Assembly (NCBI RefSeq): GCF_022229015.1
Contig: NZ_JAKKFF010000067.1
Location: forward strand, 1-35,846
Reading direction: 5' to 3'
From: Micromonospora foliorum
GTDB lineage: Bacteria; Actinomycetota; Actinomycetes; Mycobacteriales; Micromonosporaceae
DNA length: 35,846 bases
Positions within the stretch are counted from its first letter, which is position 1. The number at the start of each line of letters is the position of its first letter. The translations under genes and the position numbers were made by a program. This document shows positions 11,573 through 20,450 of this stretch, piece by piece. The notes beneath the pieces were generated by a model that searched no databases, was not told the DNA's origin, and saw nothing but the letters and a program-made list of their open reading frames with translations.

Positions 11573-12558
11573 TCTGGTTGACCTGGCGGCAACACCGCAA
11601 GCAGGCTTTCTACACCCTGCTGGGGCTCGCGGCGCTGGCCGCCCTGCTGGTGCCGATCGGCCTGTCGATGCGGCACACCTTCTCCGACCTCGGGCTGGCG
11701 GACTGCGCACGGCAGCTCGCGGACACCAACGTCGCGGCGGCCACCCGGGATGCCTGCGACGCGGGCTTCCGCCGCTTCGGCAACCAGTACAGCAGCCTGA
11801 ATCTGGTGGCCGTACTGCTGATCACCCTGCCGGCGCTGGTCGGCCTGTTCTGGGGCGCACCGCTGGTCGCCCGCGAGGTGGAGCACGGCACGCACCGGTT
11901 CGTCTGGACCCAGGGCGTCGGCCGGACCCGCTGGGCCCTGGTGAAGTTCGGGCTGGTGGGCGCGGCCGTCGTGATCCTCGCGGCGGTCTACGGGCTGGGC
12001 ATGTCGTGGTGGGTCGACCCGCTCACCCAGGCCGCGTACGAGGGCCGGCTCGGCATGATCGTCTTCGACCTGCAGGGCATCGCCCCGATCGGCTACACCC
12101 TCTTCGCTGTCGCGCTCGGCGTCTTCGCCGGCACCGTCTGGAAGCGGATGCTGCCGGCCATGGGCATCACCCTCGCCGGGTTCATCGGCGTACGGGCGGC
12201 GGTGGAGATCCTGGCCCGACCGCACTACCAGCCGGCCCGCACCCAGACCTTCCCGATCGAGGGGGAAGGGCCACCGGAGATCAGCCGGGGAGACTGGATC
12301 CTCACCCAGGGCGTCCGGAACCCCGACGGCACGTTGATCGCGGAGGACACCCGGATCCAGTGCCCGCCGGGTGGCAAGGGGCCGGATGGTCGGGCCTGCG
12401 GGGCGGAGCTCGGCCTCGAGCCGGGCGCGTACAACTGGCAGCTGTACCAGCCCGCGGACCGGTTCTGGCTGTTCCAGGGCATCGAGACCGGCATCTTCGT
12501 CGCCCTCGCCGTGCTCCTGCTCTACCTCGCGGTACGCCGGGTCCGCCGGATCGCCTAG
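11569..12558 (+). CDS. ABC transporter permease
   Basis: A 329-residue membrane protein that completes the GntR-regulated exporter. It begins with the amphipathic MIWLTWRQHRKQ typical of ABC-2-like permeases of this actinobacterial type. Hydrophobic segments lie at about 14-30, 75-98, 125-146, 165-190, 195-215 and 300-322. A large extracytoplasmic loop of about 85 residues between the fifth and sixth segments contains two cysteines (QCPPGG and RACGAE). ATGA overlap with the ATPase gene couples their translation. A strong hairpin terminator follows the stop by five bases, so the operon is regulator-ATPase-permease. Confidence 0.88.
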   Translation: MIWLTWRQHRKQAFYTLLGLAALAALLVPIGLSMRHTFSDLGLADCARQLADTNVAAATRDACDAGFRRFGNQYSSLNLVAVLLITLPALVGLFWGAPLVAREVEHGTHRFVWTQGVGRTRWALVKFGLVGAAVVILAAVYGLGMSWWVDPLTQAAYEGRLGMIVFDLQGIAPIGYTLFAVALGVFAGTVWKRMLPAMGITLAGFIGVRAAVEILARPHYQPARTQTFPIEGEGPPEISRGDWILTQGVRNPDGTLIAEDTRIQCPPGGKGPDGRACGAELGLEPGAYNWQLYQPADRFWLFQGIETGIFVALAVLLLYLAVRRVRRIA

Positions 12559-12563
12559 CTGGG

Positions 12564-12609
12564 TGACGGGTGCTCGTCGGGGAGCGGGGGCCTCGGCGAG
12601 CACCCGTCA
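12564..12609 (+). terminator. Hairpin terminator after the GntR-ABC operon
   Basis: Perfect 13-bp arms TGACGGGTGCTCG (12564-12576) and CGAGCACCCGTCA (12597-12609), starting five bases after the permease stop codon. Confidence 0.8.
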
Positions 12610-12729
12610 GCGCAGACCCTCGACTGTCGGCGACAGCCTCACCGCGCCCACCGACACGACGCTGACCAGCACAGTCGGATTCCAGCCCGTCGCCAACGCG
12701 ACTCAACGCGTCTGCCCGATCACGATAAG

Positions 12730-12783
12730 TGCTCCCATGTGGACCGCAGGGCTCGCGCCCGGCGGGCCGTAGCGATGGGAGCA
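12730..12783 (+). promoter_or_regulatory. Inverted repeat that could hide the protease ribosome site
   Basis: TGCTCCCAT (12730-12738) is complementary to ATGGGAGCA (12775-12783), and the second arm contains the GGGAG ribosome site of the downstream metalloprotease. If the leader RNA includes both arms, the hairpin would block translation. The transcript start is not known. Confidence 0.45.
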
Positions 12784-12786
12784 TGC

Positions 12787-14397
12787 GTGAATTCCAAGAT
12801 CCTCCGTTGGGCCGCCGCGTCGGCGGTGGCGCTCGCCTGCGCCATGGTGGGCGCGGTGGCGTTGCCGGCCGCCCCGGCGACCGCCAGCCCGATCCGCAAC
12901 GCGACCGCCTGGTCGGTGCTGCTGTGCAAGTTCAGCGACAAGCCAGCCGAGCCACAACCGCCGTCACACTTCGCCAACTTCCTCACCGCGACCGGGGTCG
13001 GCACCGGCGGGGTGGCGGACTACCTCGCCGACCAGTCCGGTGGGCGGGTGTCGCTGGCCGGCTCGGTGGTGCGGGGCTGGTACACGATGCCGTACACGTT
13101 GGCGCAGTTCCAGCCGATCGACCGGTGGACCCGGACGCAGCGTTGCGTGGAGACCGCCGCGGCGGCCGGTTACGCGGTGCCCGCCGGCAACCGGATCGCG
13201 GTCATGCTCAACGACTGGGTGGATTCCGGCGCGGCGGGCGGCCGGGTGCTGCTCGACCCGGGCGCCTGGAACGTCGGCTTCGCCGCGCACGAGATGTTGC
13301 ACGGCTACAACCTGGGCCACTCGTTCTCCAACGACACGACGTACCAGAACGCGCCGTGGTCCCAGCCGGGCGAGTACGACGACCCGTGGGACGAGATGAG
13401 CGCCATGCACATCTACGCGTTCACCACCGCGAACTACGGCACCAGCGCCGTCGGGCTGAACGGGCCGCACCGCGACGAACTGGGCTGGCTGCCGAAGAAC
13501 CGGGTGTTCACCATGGCCGCCGACGGGATCGGCTCGCGCACCCTCACCCTGGCCCCGTTGGAGGTGCCCGCCGCGAGTGGCCCGCAGCTGGTCCGGATTC
13601 CCTTCGACCCTGCCGACCTGTTCCACTACTACACCGTCGAGTTCCGTCGGAAGACCGGCTGGAGCGCGGGCATCCCGGCCGACACGGTGCTGCTGCACGA
13701 GGTCCGCAACGGCACTCCCACCCTGCTGCGCACCGGCCCCGGCGGCGGGCCGGCGCAGTCGCTCAACGCCAACGGCGTGCAGATCGGCGTGAACTGGATC
13801 TCCGGCAACAACGCCTCGGTGACGGTGACCACCGACGTGGTCAACCGCTGCCTCCAGGGGTACGTCTGGCGTGAGGCCCGCGCCGGTGACCTGGTCTGTG
13901 TCACCGGGGCCACCCGTAGCCAGGTGTGGGCGGACAACGCCGCCGCGGCGAGCCGCTGGGTGAACGGCCCGTACGGCCCGCACACCTGCGTCGCCGGCTA
14001 CGTGTGGCGCGAGGCGTACGCCGGGGACGACGTGTGCGTCACCGGAACCCAGCGCACGCAGGCCGCCGCCGACAACGCCGCCGCCGCGTCCCGGCGCAAT
14101 CCGGCCCGCCTGGTGTACGGCCCGAACAGCTGCGTCAGCGGGTACGTCTGGCGCGACGCCGACCAGTCCGACTACGTCTGCGTCAGCGGCACGACCCGCT
14201 CCCAGGTGCTCGCGGACAACGCGGTGGCCGCGAGCCGCTGGGTCAGTGGCCCGTACGGCCCGCACACCTGCGTCGCCGGCTACGTGTGGCGCGAGGCGTT
14301 CCTCGGCGACGACGTCTGCGTCACCGGGGCGCAGCGCAGCCAGGCCGCCGCCGACAACGCCGCGGGACCGGGCCGGGTGCTCCGGCCCGGAGGCTGA
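12787..14397 (+). CDS. Secreted zinc metalloprotease with four C-terminal GYVWREA repeats
   Basis: A 536-residue exported protein. Signal peptide residues 1-34 end in ATASP. The catalytic domain (about 40-345) carries the zinc motif HEMLHGYNLGH (His168, Glu169, His172, third ligand His178), of the HExxHxxxxxH metzincin-like layout seen in M6-like and related secreted proteases. The last 182 residues are four repeats of 46-48 residues, each opening Cys-x-x-Gly-Tyr-Val-Trp-Arg-(Glu/Asp)-Ala, then Val-Cys-Val-(Thr/Ser)-Gly and ending with Asp-Asn-Ala. They are probably substrate- or wall-binding modules with a disulfide each. I prefer the GTG at 12787 because GGGAG is five bases upstream. The in-frame ATG at 12775 lies inside that ribosome site. 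Confidence 0.85.
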   Translation: MNSKILRWAAASAVALACAMVGAVALPAAPATASPIRNATAWSVLLCKFSDKPAEPQPPSHFANFLTATGVGTGGVADYLADQSGGRVSLAGSVVRGWYTMPYTLAQFQPIDRWTRTQRCVETAAAAGYAVPAGNRIAVMLNDWVDSGAAGGRVLLDPGAWNVGFAAHEMLHGYNLGHSFSNDTTYQNAPWSQPGEYDDPWDEMSAMHIYAFTTANYGTSAVGLNGPHRDELGWLPKNRVFTMAADGIGSRTLTLAPLEVPAASGPQLVRIPFDPADLFHYYTVEFRRKTGWSAGIPADTVLLHEVRNGTPTLLRTGPGGGPAQSLNANGVQIGVNWISGNNASVTVTTDVVNRCLQGYVWREARAGDLVCVTGATRSQVWADNAAAASRWVNGPYGPHTCVAGYVWREAYAGDDVCVTGTQRTQAAADNAAAASRRNPARLVYGPNSCVSGYVWRDADQSDYVCVSGTTRSQVLADNAVAASRWVSGPYGPHTCVAGYVWREAFLGDDVCVTGAQRSQAAADNAAGPGRVLRPGG

Positions 14398-14447
14398 CCG
14401 ACGGCGACCCGACCGGGCGGGGCCATCTCGCCCGGTCGGCCCGTCGG
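14398..14447. terminator. Nested hairpin terminator between convergent genes
   Basis: Inner arms CCGACCGGGCG (14409-14419) and CGCCCGGTCGG (14429-14439) are enclosed by outer arms CCGACGG (14398-14404) and CCGTCGG (14441-14447). The structure lies directly after the protease stop and 43 bp before the ROK gene's stop, so it can serve both. Confidence 0.72.
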
Positions 14448-14489
14448 TGGGCGGAGTTCGCGCACCGGCAGGGTGATCGAGAGTCACCG

Positions 14490-15752
14490 CTACCCGGGCT
14501 CGGCGGTCCCGACCTGGCCCGCGACGCCGACGTTCAACGGGTCGGCCAGGAGTTTGTCGAACGCCAACTCGGCGGCCCCGATCAGGACCGCGTCGCGGCC
14601 GAGTGCCGCCGCGCGCAACTGCAGGTGCTCGCGGGAGGCGGGCAGTGGCATGGTGTCCAGCCGGTCCCGGACCACGTCCGCCCCGGCGGTGAAGATGTCG
14701 CGCAGCGAGCCACCGAACACCACGGCGTCCGGGTTCACCACGTTGACCAGGTTCGCCACGCCGAAGCCGAGCCAGTCCGCCACCTGCTCGACCGCCGCAC
14801 GGGCGGTCGGGTCGCCGTCCGCGGCCGCGCGCAGCACCTCGGCCACCGCCGCGCGGTCGCTCGGGTCGCGGCCGGCGTGCCGCAACAGCGCGGCTTCGGA
14901 GATCTCGGTCTCCCAGCAGCCGCGTGAACCGCAGCCGCAGGGCAGGCCGTTGGGGTTGACGACCATGTGGCCGACCTTGCCGCTGTGACCCCGGTGGCCG
15001 ATCACCAGTCGTCCACCGACGATGATGCCGGCGCTGATGCCCAGGTCGCCGTGCAGGTAGATGACGTCGTCGACGCCGACCGCGACGCCCCGGACGTGCT
15101 CGGCCAGGCCGGCGATGTCCGCCAGGTCACCGGCCACGAACCCCGGGCCGGAGCTGAACTCCGCCTCCAGCGCGGCGCCGAGCGTCTCGTCGATGCTGGC
15201 GATCCGGATCCTGCCGTCCGGGTCGCGGGTGGTGTCGGTGACCGCGGCAGCGCCGCCGACCAGCAGCGCGTCGCCGGCCACGGACCGTTCCATGTCGCGG
15301 ACCAGGTCGGCGAGGGGCCCGACGGCGTCGATCGCCGACATGCCGCTGGGTCGGGGGATCTCCCGCAGATCGAGGATCTGCCCTCCGAGGCCGACCCGGG
15401 CGGCACGCAGCCGGTCCGCGTCGATGCTCAACGCGTGTGCGTAGACCCGGTCGGAGCGGGGACTGACCACCAGTGAGGGCCGGCCGGCGCGGCGGGCGGT
15501 GGTCGGTGCCTCCTCGCTGACCAGGCCGCTGGTGACCAGGTCGGCCGCGAGGGCGCCGATGGTGCTTCGGTTGAGACCGAGCCGGCTGGTCAGCTCGGCC
15601 CGGGACGTCGGTCCGTGCAGGTGGACGTAACGCAGCACAGCGCCGAGGTTCTGCCGCCGGATCTCCTCCTGGCTGGCGCCGGGGACCGACGGCAGCGGGG
15701 ACTCGGCGTTGCGGCCGACGCCGGCTGGCCTGGACCGTACTGGTGTCGCCAC
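14490..15752 (-). CDS. ROK-family transcriptional regulator
   Basis: A 420-residue sugar-responsive repressor of the NagC/XylR-like ROK group. An N-terminal winged helix (about 29-92) includes RRQNLGAVLRYVHLHGPTSR and the LTSRLGLNRSTIGALAADL helices. The ROK sugar-kinase-like domain follows, with GDLGISAGIIVGGRL and the zinc-binding motif GLPCGCGSRGCWET. The GTG start has a near-perfect AAGGAGGT ribosome site. It lies downstream of chvE on the same strand, separated by a strong hairpin (15805-15840). This arrangement suggests it controls the monosaccharide ABC cassette in response to the imported sugar. The exact sugar is not evident. Confidence 0.92.
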   Translation of the reverse strand: MATPVRSRPAGVGRNAESPLPSVPGASQEEIRRQNLGAVLRYVHLHGPTSRAELTSRLGLNRSTIGALAADLVTSGLVSEEAPTTARRAGRPSLVVSPRSDRVYAHALSIDADRLRAARVGLGGQILDLREIPRPSGMSAIDAVGPLADLVRDMERSVAGDALLVGGAAAVTDTTRDPDGRIRIASIDETLGAALEAEFSSGPGFVAGDLADIAGLAEHVRGVAVGVDDVIYLHGDLGISAGIIVGGRLVIGHRGHSGKVGHMVVNPNGLPCGCGSRGCWETEISEAALLRHAGRDPSDRAAVAEVLRAAADGDPTARAAVEQVADWLGFGVANLVNVVNPDAVVFGGSLRDIFTAGADVVRDRLDTMPLPASREHLQLRAAALGRDAVLIGAAELAFDKLLADPLNVGVAGQVGTAEPG

Positions 15753-15804
15753 GGTCAGACCTCCTTCCGGGTCGATGCCGGTTGGTGCGGGGGTGCAGGG
15801 ACGA

Positions 15805-15840
15805 CGATGGGTCCCGGTAGAGGAGACCCGGGACCCATCG
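15805..15840 (-). terminator. Hairpin terminator between chvE and the ROK gene
   Basis: Arms CGATGGGTCCCGG (15805-15817) and CCGGGACCCATCG (15828-15840), 13 perfect pairs with a ten-base loop, beginning 24 bases after the chvE stop. It may insulate the regulator gene or let only part of the transcripts through. Confidence 0.75.
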
Positions 15841-15864
15841 GCGTTACTACCTACCGTGCGGTGA

Positions 15865-16968
15865 TTACTTGGTGAGCGGCGCGAGCTTCGGGTCGCTGGC
15901 GTACGCCTCAGCCGCGTTCGCCTTGGTGACGGCGACCGGCGGGAGCAGGTACGTGTCGACGACCTTGCTGCCGTTGTTGTAGGACTTGGTGTCGTTCACC
16001 TGCGGCTTGTCGCCGGCCTGGAGAGCCTTGACCATGTTGATGGTCTCCTTCACCAGGTTGCGGGTGTCCTTGTTGATCGTCATGTACTGCTCGCCAGCGA
16101 CGATCGACTTGACCGACTCAACCTCGGAGTCCTGACCGGTGACGACCGGGGTCGGCTTGCCAGCACCCTTGACCGAGGTCAGGATGGCGCGGGCCAGCGT
16201 GTCGTTCGGGGAGAGGACGCCGTCCAGCTCCTTGCTGCCGTAGGTCGAGGTCAGCAGCTGGTCCATGCGGGCCTGCGCACCCTCGGCCTTCCAGCCCTGG
16301 ATGGCGGTCTGCTTGACCTCCTTCTGACCCGAGGCGACGACGACGGTGCCCTTGTCGATCTCCGGCTTGAGCACGCTCATCGCGCCGTCGAAGAAGACAC
16401 CGGCGTTGTTGTCGTCCGGCGAGCCGGAGAACAGCTCGATGTTGTACGGGCCGTTCGGCTTCTTGGCCTTCATGCCGTCCAGCAGGGCCTGGCCCTGGAG
16501 CTGGCCGACCTTGAAGTTGTCGAACGCGACGTAGTAGTCGAGGTCCGGCGTGTTCTTGATCAGACGGTCGTACGCGATCACCTTGGCACCGGCGGCGTGC
16601 GCCGCGGCGACCTGGGTCGACAGCTGCGCGGCGTCGGTCGCGCCGATGACGATGACCTTGGCGCCCTTGGTGGTCATGGCGGTGATCTGGGCCTGCTGGT
16701 CGGCGACCGTGGTCGACGCGCCGGCGTACTGCACGTCAGCCTGGAAACCGGCCTCCTTGAGGCCGTTGCTGAACAGGTCACCGGCGAGGACCCAGTTCTC
16801 CGAGGTCTTGGCCGGCAGGGCCACGCCGATCAGCGAGTTCGCCGCGAAGCCCTTGGCGGCCTCGCCGCCGGAGTCGCTGTCGCCGTCGCGGCCGGAGCCG
16901 CAGCCGGCGAGGGCCAGCATGGCGGCGGCGCTGATGGCCACCACCGACGTGCCGAAGAATTTACGCAT
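15865..16968 (-). CDS. chvE: Multiple-monosaccharide ABC transporter substrate-binding lipoprotein ChvE-like
   Basis: A 367-residue periplasmic-binding-fold lipoprotein anchored to the outer face of the membrane. The lipobox LAGC places the lipidated cysteine at residue 23. The mature part starts with an Asp/Ser/Gly-rich linker, then SLIGVALPAKTSENW and the two-lobed sugar-binding fold. Family signs include VIVIGATDAAQLSTQV, KVIAYDRLI and ELFSGSPDDNNAG. The last matches the ChvE/multiple-monosaccharide group rather than ribose-only proteins. It captures aldoses such as glucose, xylose or arabinose for MmsA/MmsB; the exact specificity is inferred from the family only. It is the third gene of the minus-strand cassette, 51 bp after mmsB. 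Confidence 0.9.
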   Translation of the reverse strand: MRKFFGTSVVAISAAAMLALAGCGSGRDGDSDSGGEAAKGFAANSLIGVALPAKTSENWVLAGDLFSNGLKEAGFQADVQYAGASTTVADQQAQITAMTTKGAKVIVIGATDAAQLSTQVAAAHAAGAKVIAYDRLIKNTPDLDYYVAFDNFKVGQLQGQALLDGMKAKKPNGPYNIELFSGSPDDNNAGVFFDGAMSVLKPEIDKGTVVVASGQKEVKQTAIQGWKAEGAQARMDQLLTSTYGSKELDGVLSPNDTLARAILTSVKGAGKPTPVVTGQDSEVESVKSIVAGEQYMTINKDTRNLVKETINMVKALQAGDKPQVNDTKSYNNGSKVVDTYLLPPVAVTKANAAEAYASDPKLAPLTK

Positions 16969-17019
16969 GGTGAGGACTTGCCTTTCTTGGTGTGAGACGG
17001 GTGGAGAGGTCGGTGGCCG

Positions 17020-18318
17020 TCAGCCGGACACCGCTGCCTTGGCGGGCTCGCGCTCCGCGTCCGGCGGTGAGGCGGGTGGGGCGGAGTCCTCGCGGCGGAA
17101 CGGCCGCATCAGGCTTCCGATGATGGAGAAGCGCCCCTGGCTCTTGTTGTAGACGTCGATCGCGACGGCCAGCAACAGGACCAGACCCTTGATGATCTGG
17201 ACGCGGTCGGTGCCGACGCCCATCAGCTGCAGGCCGTTGTTGAGCACGGCCATGACGAGACCACCGACGATGGAGCCGCTGATGGTGCCGATACCGCCGG
17301 CGACGGCCGCGCCACCGATGAAGACCGCGGCGATGGCGTCCAGCTCCCAGCCGTTGCCGTCCTGCGGTCCGGAGGCCGCCGAACGGGCCACGAAGATCAT
17401 GCCGGCCAGCGCGGCCAGGACGGACATGTTCATCATGACGAAGAAGTTGACCCGCTTGAGCTTTACGCCGGACAGCTCGGCCGCCCGGGAGTTGCCGCCC
17501 ACCGCGTAGATGTGCCGGCCACCGGCCGTGTTGCGGGTGTAGAAGGAGTACGCGATGACCAGGACCAGCAGGATGATGCCGGAGATCGGGAAGCTGGTGC
17601 CGACGCGACCGCTGGCGAAGCGCAGCGCCGCGAAGGCGATCACGCCGACCATGATGGCCATCCGCAGGACCGAGATCCACATGGGTGCCGGGTCGGCGTC
17701 CATGGCCCGACGGGTCTTACGGGCCTGGATCTCGCGCCACACCACCGCGAGCGCCGCGGCGAGGCCGAGCAGCAGCGTGGCGTTGTTGTAGCCGGTGTTC
17801 GGCCCGAACTCGGGCAGGAAGCCGGAGCCGATCTCCCGGAAGCCCTCCGGCACCGGGATGCTCTGCGCGTTGCCGATGAACTGGTTGCCGCCTCGGAAGA
17901 GCAGCATGCCCGCCAGGGTGACGATGAACGCCGGCACCCCGATGTAGGCCACCCAGAAGCCCTGCCAGGCGCCGATCGCCGCGCCGATGGCGAGGCCGAA
18001 CACGATGGCAGCGGGCCAGGGAAGGTCCCACTCGGTCATCGACTTGGCGACCAGGATGCCCGCGAAGGCGGCGACCGAGCCGACCGAGAGGTCGATGTGC
18101 CCGGCCACGATCACCATGAGCATGCCGATTGCCAGAATCAGAATGTACGAGTTCTGCTGGAACAGCGCGATCAGGTTGTCCGACCGCAGGGTGAGGCCAT
18201 CGGTCAGGATCTGGAACAGGACGACGATCGCCACCAGGGTGAAGATCATCCCGAACTGGCGAGCGTTGGAGGTGGTGCCTCCGAACAGGTTCTTCTGAAG
18301 GTCCTTCAATCGGCTCAT
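17020..18318 (-). CDS. mmsB: Multiple-monosaccharide ABC transporter permease MmsB/GguB-like
   Basis: A 432-residue membrane permease with about ten hydrophobic helices. The conserved [17 protein letters not shown] segment and the [20 protein letters not shown] motif are diagnostic for CUT2-type sugar permeases. The length, about 100 residues more than RbsC, matches the GguB/XylH/MmsB group. The extra part is the region around [20 protein letters not shown] charged tail of about 40 residues ([20 protein letters not shown]) is cytoplasmic. The start codon overlaps the mmsA stop (ATGA), so translation is coupled. It works with MmsA and the ChvE-like binding protein. Confidence 0.93.
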   Translation of the reverse strand: MSRLKDLQKNLFGGTTSNARQFGMIFTLVAIVVLFQILTDGLTLRSDNLIALFQQNSYILILAIGMLMVIVAGHIDLSVGSVAAFAGILVAKSMTEWDLPWPAAIVFGLAIGAAIGAWQGFWVAYIGVPAFIVTLAGMLLFRGGNQFIGNAQSIPVPEGFREIGSGFLPEFGPNTGYNNATLLLGLAAALAVVWREIQARKTRRAMDADPAPMWISVLRMAIMVGVIAFAALRFASGRVGTSFPISGIILLVLVIAYSFYTRNTAGGRHIYAVGGNSRAAELSGVKLKRVNFFVMMNMSVLAALAGMIFVARSAASGPQDGNGWELDAIAAVFIGGAAVAGGIGTISGSIVGGLVMAVLNNGLQLMGVGTDRVQIIKGLVLLLAVAIDVYNKSQGRFSIIGSLMRPFRREDSAPPASPPDAEREPAKAAVSG

Positions 18319-19862
18319 CGGGTGGCCATCTTCTTCGTCGAGGTCATCTGCTTCATGAGGTTTTCCGGGGTGGCGTCCGCCCGGGCGATCTCGCCCGTGA
18401 TGGCGCCTTCGAACACTGTGTAGATGCGGTCGCAGAGCCCGATCAGCTCAGGCAGCTCCGAGGAGATGACGACGACGCCCTTCCCCTGGTCGGCGAGCCG
18501 CTGGATGATGCCGTAGATCTCGTACTTGGCGCCCACGTCGATGCCGCGCGTCGGCTCGTCGAGGATCAGCAGGTCCGGGTCGGTGAACATCCACTTGGCC
18601 AGGACGACCTTCTGCTGGTTGCCGCCGGAGAGCTTGGAGACGCTCTCGTCGACCGTCGGGGCCTTGGTCCGCAACTCCTTGCGGTACGCCTCAGCCGCCT
18701 GGTACTCCTCGACCTCGTTCAGGACGCCGTGGTGCGAGATCTTGGACAGCTTGGCGGCCACCGTCGACGTCTTGATGTCGTCGAGCAGGTTGAGGCCGAT
18801 CGCCTTGCGGTCCTCGCTGACGTACGCGAGCCCGTTGTCGATGGCGTCCGCCACCGACTTCAGGACGATCTCCTTGCCGTCCTTGATGATCGTGCCCGAC
18901 TCGTACACCCCGTAGGAGCGGCCGAAGACACTCATCGCGAGCTCGGTGCGGCCAGCGCCCATCAGGCCGGCGAAGCCGACGATCTCGCCGCGGCGCACCA
19001 CGAAGCTCTCGTTCTTGCAGACCTGCCGCTCGGCGGAGATCGGGTGCCGGACGTTCCAGTTGCGGACCTCGAAGAAGACGTCACCGATCTTCGGGGTGTG
19101 GTCCGGGAACCGGCTGCTCAGCTCGCGGCCGACCATGCCCCGCACGATCCGGTCCTCGTCGACCCCGTCCGCCTTGACGTCGAGGGTCTCCACGGTCCGG
19201 CCGTCGCGCAGGATGGTGATCTGGTCGGCGATCGCCTCGATCTCGTTCAACTTGTGCGAGATCATGATCGAGGTGATGCCGCGGGAGCGGAACCCACGCA
19301 GCAGGTCCAGCAGGTGCTTGGAGTCGGCCTCGTTGAGCGCCGCGGTGGGCTCGTCGAGGATGAGCAGCTTCACGTCCTTGGCGAACGCCTTGGCGATCTC
19401 CACGAGCTGCTGCTTGCCGACCCCGATGTCCTTGATCAGGGTGTCCGGGTCCTCTTCCAGACCGACCCGGGCCATCAGGTCCAGCGCCATCCGGTTCGCG
19501 GCCTTCCAGTCGATCGCGCCCCGCTTGCGCGGTTCGTTGCCGAGGAAGATGTTCTCCGCGATCGACATCCCTGGAATGAGCGCGAGCTCCTGGTGGATGA
19601 TCACGATGCCGGCGTTCTCACTGGCCCGGATGTCGGAGAACTTGCTCTCCGACCCCTGGTAGATGATCTTGCCGTCGTAGGTGCCGTGCGGGTACACCCC
19701 GCTGAGCACCTTCATCAGGGTGGACTTGCCCGCGCCGTTCTCGCCGCAGATGGCATGGATCTCGCCGGCGCGAACCACCAGGTTGACGTCGGAGAGGGCC
19801 TTGACTCCGGGAAACTCCTTGGTGATGGAGCGCATCTCAAGGAGGATGGGCACGTCGCTCAT
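18315..19862 (-). CDS. mmsA: Multiple-monosaccharide ABC transporter ATP-binding protein MmsA/GguA-like
   Basis: A 515-residue double ATPase of a CUT2 sugar importer. The first half has Walker A GENGAGKS (40-47) and [11 protein letters not shown]. The second half has the degenerate Walker A GLMGAGRT, the signature LSGGNQQKV and [14 protein letters not shown]. An intact first and degenerate second nucleotide site is normal for this family. The opening [21 protein letters not shown] and the Lys/Arg-rich end are typical. I chose the ATG at 19862, preceded by AGGTGG, over an in-frame GTG four codons upstream that lies within that ribosome site. It is the first gene of the cassette, and the operator-like sequences lie upstream of it. 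Confidence 0.93.
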   Translation of the reverse strand: MSDVPILLEMRSITKEFPGVKALSDVNLVVRAGEIHAICGENGAGKSTLMKVLSGVYPHGTYDGKIIYQGSESKFSDIRASENAGIVIIHQELALIPGMSIAENIFLGNEPRKRGAIDWKAANRMALDLMARVGLEEDPDTLIKDIGVGKQQLVEIAKAFAKDVKLLILDEPTAALNEADSKHLLDLLRGFRSRGITSIMISHKLNEIEAIADQITILRDGRTVETLDVKADGVDEDRIVRGMVGRELSSRFPDHTPKIGDVFFEVRNWNVRHPISAERQVCKNESFVVRRGEIVGFAGLMGAGRTELAMSVFGRSYGVYESGTIIKDGKEIVLKSVADAIDNGLAYVSEDRKAIGLNLLDDIKTSTVAAKLSKISHHGVLNEVEEYQAAEAYRKELRTKAPTVDESVSKLSGGNQQKVVLAKWMFTDPDLLILDEPTRGIDVGAKYEIYGIIQRLADQGKGVVVISSELPELIGLCDRIYTVFEGAITGEIARADATPENLMKQMTSTKKMATR

Positions 19863-19900
19863 CGCTCGTACCACCTCGCCAACGTCATCGGTTGCCTCCG

Positions 19901-19915
19901 GAAGGTTGAACCTTC
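19901..19915. promoter_or_regulatory. Palindrome in the mmsA leader
   Basis: GAAGGTTGAACCTTC, a perfect 7-bp inverted repeat around one base, lying 39-53 bases upstream of the mmsA ATG. It is a candidate site for the ROK regulator or a short leader hairpin. Confidence 0.5.
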
Positions 19916-20000
19916 ACTTGGTTTTGTTGTTGACGGCAACGTATTGCGGGCGGAGGGCCATCCGCAAGGCGAGGGACTGTTGAAAAAGTAACAATCCGGC

Positions 20001-20033
20001 AATATAGATGTGGCACAGTGTTCGCCTGCCACA
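20001..20033 (-). promoter_or_regulatory. Candidate mmsA-mmsB-chvE promoter with overlapping operator
   Basis: On the minus strand the inverted repeat TGTGGCA-N11-TGCCACA (20033 to 20009) sits directly upstream of TATATT (20006 to 20001), a good -10 hexamer in otherwise GC-rich DNA. An AT-rich tract (TTGTTACTTTTTCAACAG) follows. The repeat covers the -35 region and spacer, a typical place for a repressor site. Confidence 0.55.
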
Positions 20034-20450
20034 GCGGCCACCGCAGCCCCTCCCGGCATCTCCGCCCGGCCGCAGCACCAGCGCCGACCTGCGACAACGT
20101 GCCGATCGACCCCCGCCGCTACCCGCAGCTTTCCCACCAGGCAAGACGCGGCGGGGAGGGTGCGGCCGGCGGCGCGGCGCACACACCGGCCCATCGAACG
20201 ACGGTGATCGGGCACCGACCCAGCGCCGCACGGGAGCCGCCGCCTCGAAGCTCGGGCCGCTGATGTGACCCACGCCTCTGCCGGTCGGACGCATCGACCG
20301 TCGCCAGCGTGCAGCGGCGGGCACCGGAGGGCAGGTCAGTGCCTCCCCGTCCCTTACGCGCAGTTCGTGACGGCACGCCGCGACGGACAGGCCGGTCGGC
20401 GGAGGGTGCAGCACCGCCTTGATCACGGCGAACCGCGACGGGCAGGCCGG
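20034..20450. other. Gene-free region containing a partial duplication of the adh 3' end
   Basis: About 415 bp between the mmsA promoter region and the alcohol dehydrogenase stop. Positions 20379-20433 form an imperfect copy of 20434-20488, which spans the dehydrogenase C-terminal codons. The shared word GTGCAGCACCGCCTTGATCA occurs at 20406 and 20460. The copy reads as a remnant of the same C-terminus (IKAVLHP). I see nothing else convincing here. Confidence 0.7.

Noticed and set aside
15865..19862. Ribose-only (RbsABC) assignment of the sugar importer
   Set aside because: The permease is about 100 residues longer than RbsC and the binding protein has ChvE-type motifs.
18729..19991. Long plus-strand open frame opposite mmsA
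   Set aside because: The antisense of a clear double-ATPase gene; no recognisable domain.
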